Below are positions 14,182 to 14,758 of a DNA stretch of 14,758 nucleotides, piece after piece. The DNA comes from an uncultured Bacteroidota bacterium (GTDB lineage Bacteria > Bacteroidota > Bacteroidia > Bacteroidales > SZUA-534). Where the stretch lies: NCBI GenBank assembly GCA_937885735.1, contig CALABN010000185.1, forward strand, positions 1-14,758. The letters are read 5' to 3'. Each line of letters opens with the position of its first letter. Positions within the stretch are counted from its first letter, which is position 1. Under the pieces are notes generated by a model that saw nothing but the letters and a program-made list of their open reading frames with translations, did no database searches and had not been told where the DNA came from. Both the position numbers and the translations under genes were made by a program.

Positions 14182-14758
14182 CTATTCGTTGCCAAACTCC
14201 ATAAGGTAAGCCTTGATGAAATCGTTTATCTCGCCGTCGAGCACAGCCTGCACGTTCGAAGTCTCGTAGCCAGTACGCACGTCCTTAACCAGTTTGTAAG
14301 GTTGCATAACATACGAGCGAATCTGCGAGCCCCACTCAATCTTCTTCTTGCCAGCCTCAACCTTGTTGGTCTCAATACGGCGTTTCTCAAGTTCGAGGTT
14401 GTACAGTTGCGACCTCAACAAACGCAAGGCATTCTCGCGGTTCTTTGGCTGGTCGCGAGTTTCAGTGTTCTCAATCACAATCTCGTCTTCCTCCTCTGTG
14501 ACAGGATTCTTGAATTTATAGTGAAGACGCACACCCGACTCAACCTTGTTGACGTTCTGTCCGCCAGCGCCACTTGAGCGGAAGGTATCCCACGAAAGGT
14601 TTGCCGGATTGACGTTTATCTCAATATCGTCGTCGACAGAAGGGGTTACAAACACTGACGAAAACGATGTCTGTCGCTTTCCTTGAGCGTTGAATGGCGA
14701 TATACGCCCCAGCCGGTGGACGCCGTTCTCGCTCTTGAGATAACCGTAGGCATAATCG
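14182..14758 (-). CDS. prfB: Peptide chain release factor 2, C-terminal part (cut by window edge)
   Basis: The frame is open from the right window edge to a TAG stop at 14182 (192 codons visible), so the N-terminal half is missing. It begins in LKSENGVHRLGRISPF. The SPF tripeptide is the stop-codon recognition motif of RF2 (UGA and UAA), where RF1 has PxT. SSGAGGQNVNK holds the GGQ motif that triggers peptide release in the ribosomal peptidyl transferase centre. WGSQIRSYV and TSNVQAVLDGEINDFI are typical of the RF2 C-terminus. An internal GTG at 14655 would give a shorter frame but lies inside conserved RF2 sequence and is not a real start. The programmed frameshift site known near the start of many prfB genes would lie outside the window. 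Confidence 0.95.
   Translation of the reverse strand, partial: DYAYGYLKSENGVHRLGRISPFNAQGKRQTSFSSVFVTPSVDDDIEINVNPANLSWDTFRSSGAGGQNVNKVESGVRLHYKFKNPVTEEEDEIVIENTETRDQPKNRENALRLLRSQLYNLELEKRRIETNKVEAGKKKIEWGSQIRSYVMQPYKLVKDVRTGYETSNVQAVLDGEINDFIKAYLMEFGNE

Overview
The window reads as chromosomal DNA of a Bacteroidota bacterium, most likely order Bacteroidales. The evidence is a family S46 dipeptidyl peptidase, a BlaI/M56 pair with DUF4369-like ectodomains, a TolB-like six-blade lipoprotein, a rhomboid with a DUF6576-like tail, promoter matches to the Bacteroidota TAnnTTTG/-33 TTG pattern, and AT-rich intergenic repeats typical of the order. Every supported gene is on the minus strand, so the window is read from right to left. 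No tRNA, rRNA, CRISPR array, transposase or integrase was seen.

Right end (10678-14758): the 3' part of prfB (release factor 2), then a rhomboid protease, then, 10 bp on, a large AsmA-like membrane-anchored protein. Middle (7129-10514): an orphan sensor histidine kinase followed by dpp7, a secreted S46 dipeptidyl peptidase with its own likely promoter and a strong intrinsic terminator. Left of that (2233-6806) is a three-gene unit: a BlaI/MecI-type repressor, an M56 (BlaR1-like) membrane metallopeptidase whose sensor domain is replaced by three DUF4369-like repeats, and a lipoprotein made of two more copies of the same repeat. Its promoter holds a palindrome placed exactly between the -33 and -7 boxes. 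Left end (1-2000): a TolB-like propeller lipoprotein and the 5' part of a coiled-coil, OmpA-type lipoprotein, separated by 550 bp of non-coding DNA with degenerate repeats and large hairpins.

The most interesting part is the BlaI-M56-lipoprotein unit. In classical BlaR1/BlaI the sensor domain detects a ligand, the M56 domain is activated inside the cell, and BlaI is inactivated. Here one ectodomain family occurs five times in one operon, three times on the protease and twice on a lipid-anchored partner, which suggests an envelope-sensing circuit in which the lipoprotein competes with, binds to, or reports to the sensor. The ligand cannot be read from sequence. A second point is a near-identical 33-34 bp hairpin just behind the stop codons of two different lipoprotein genes.
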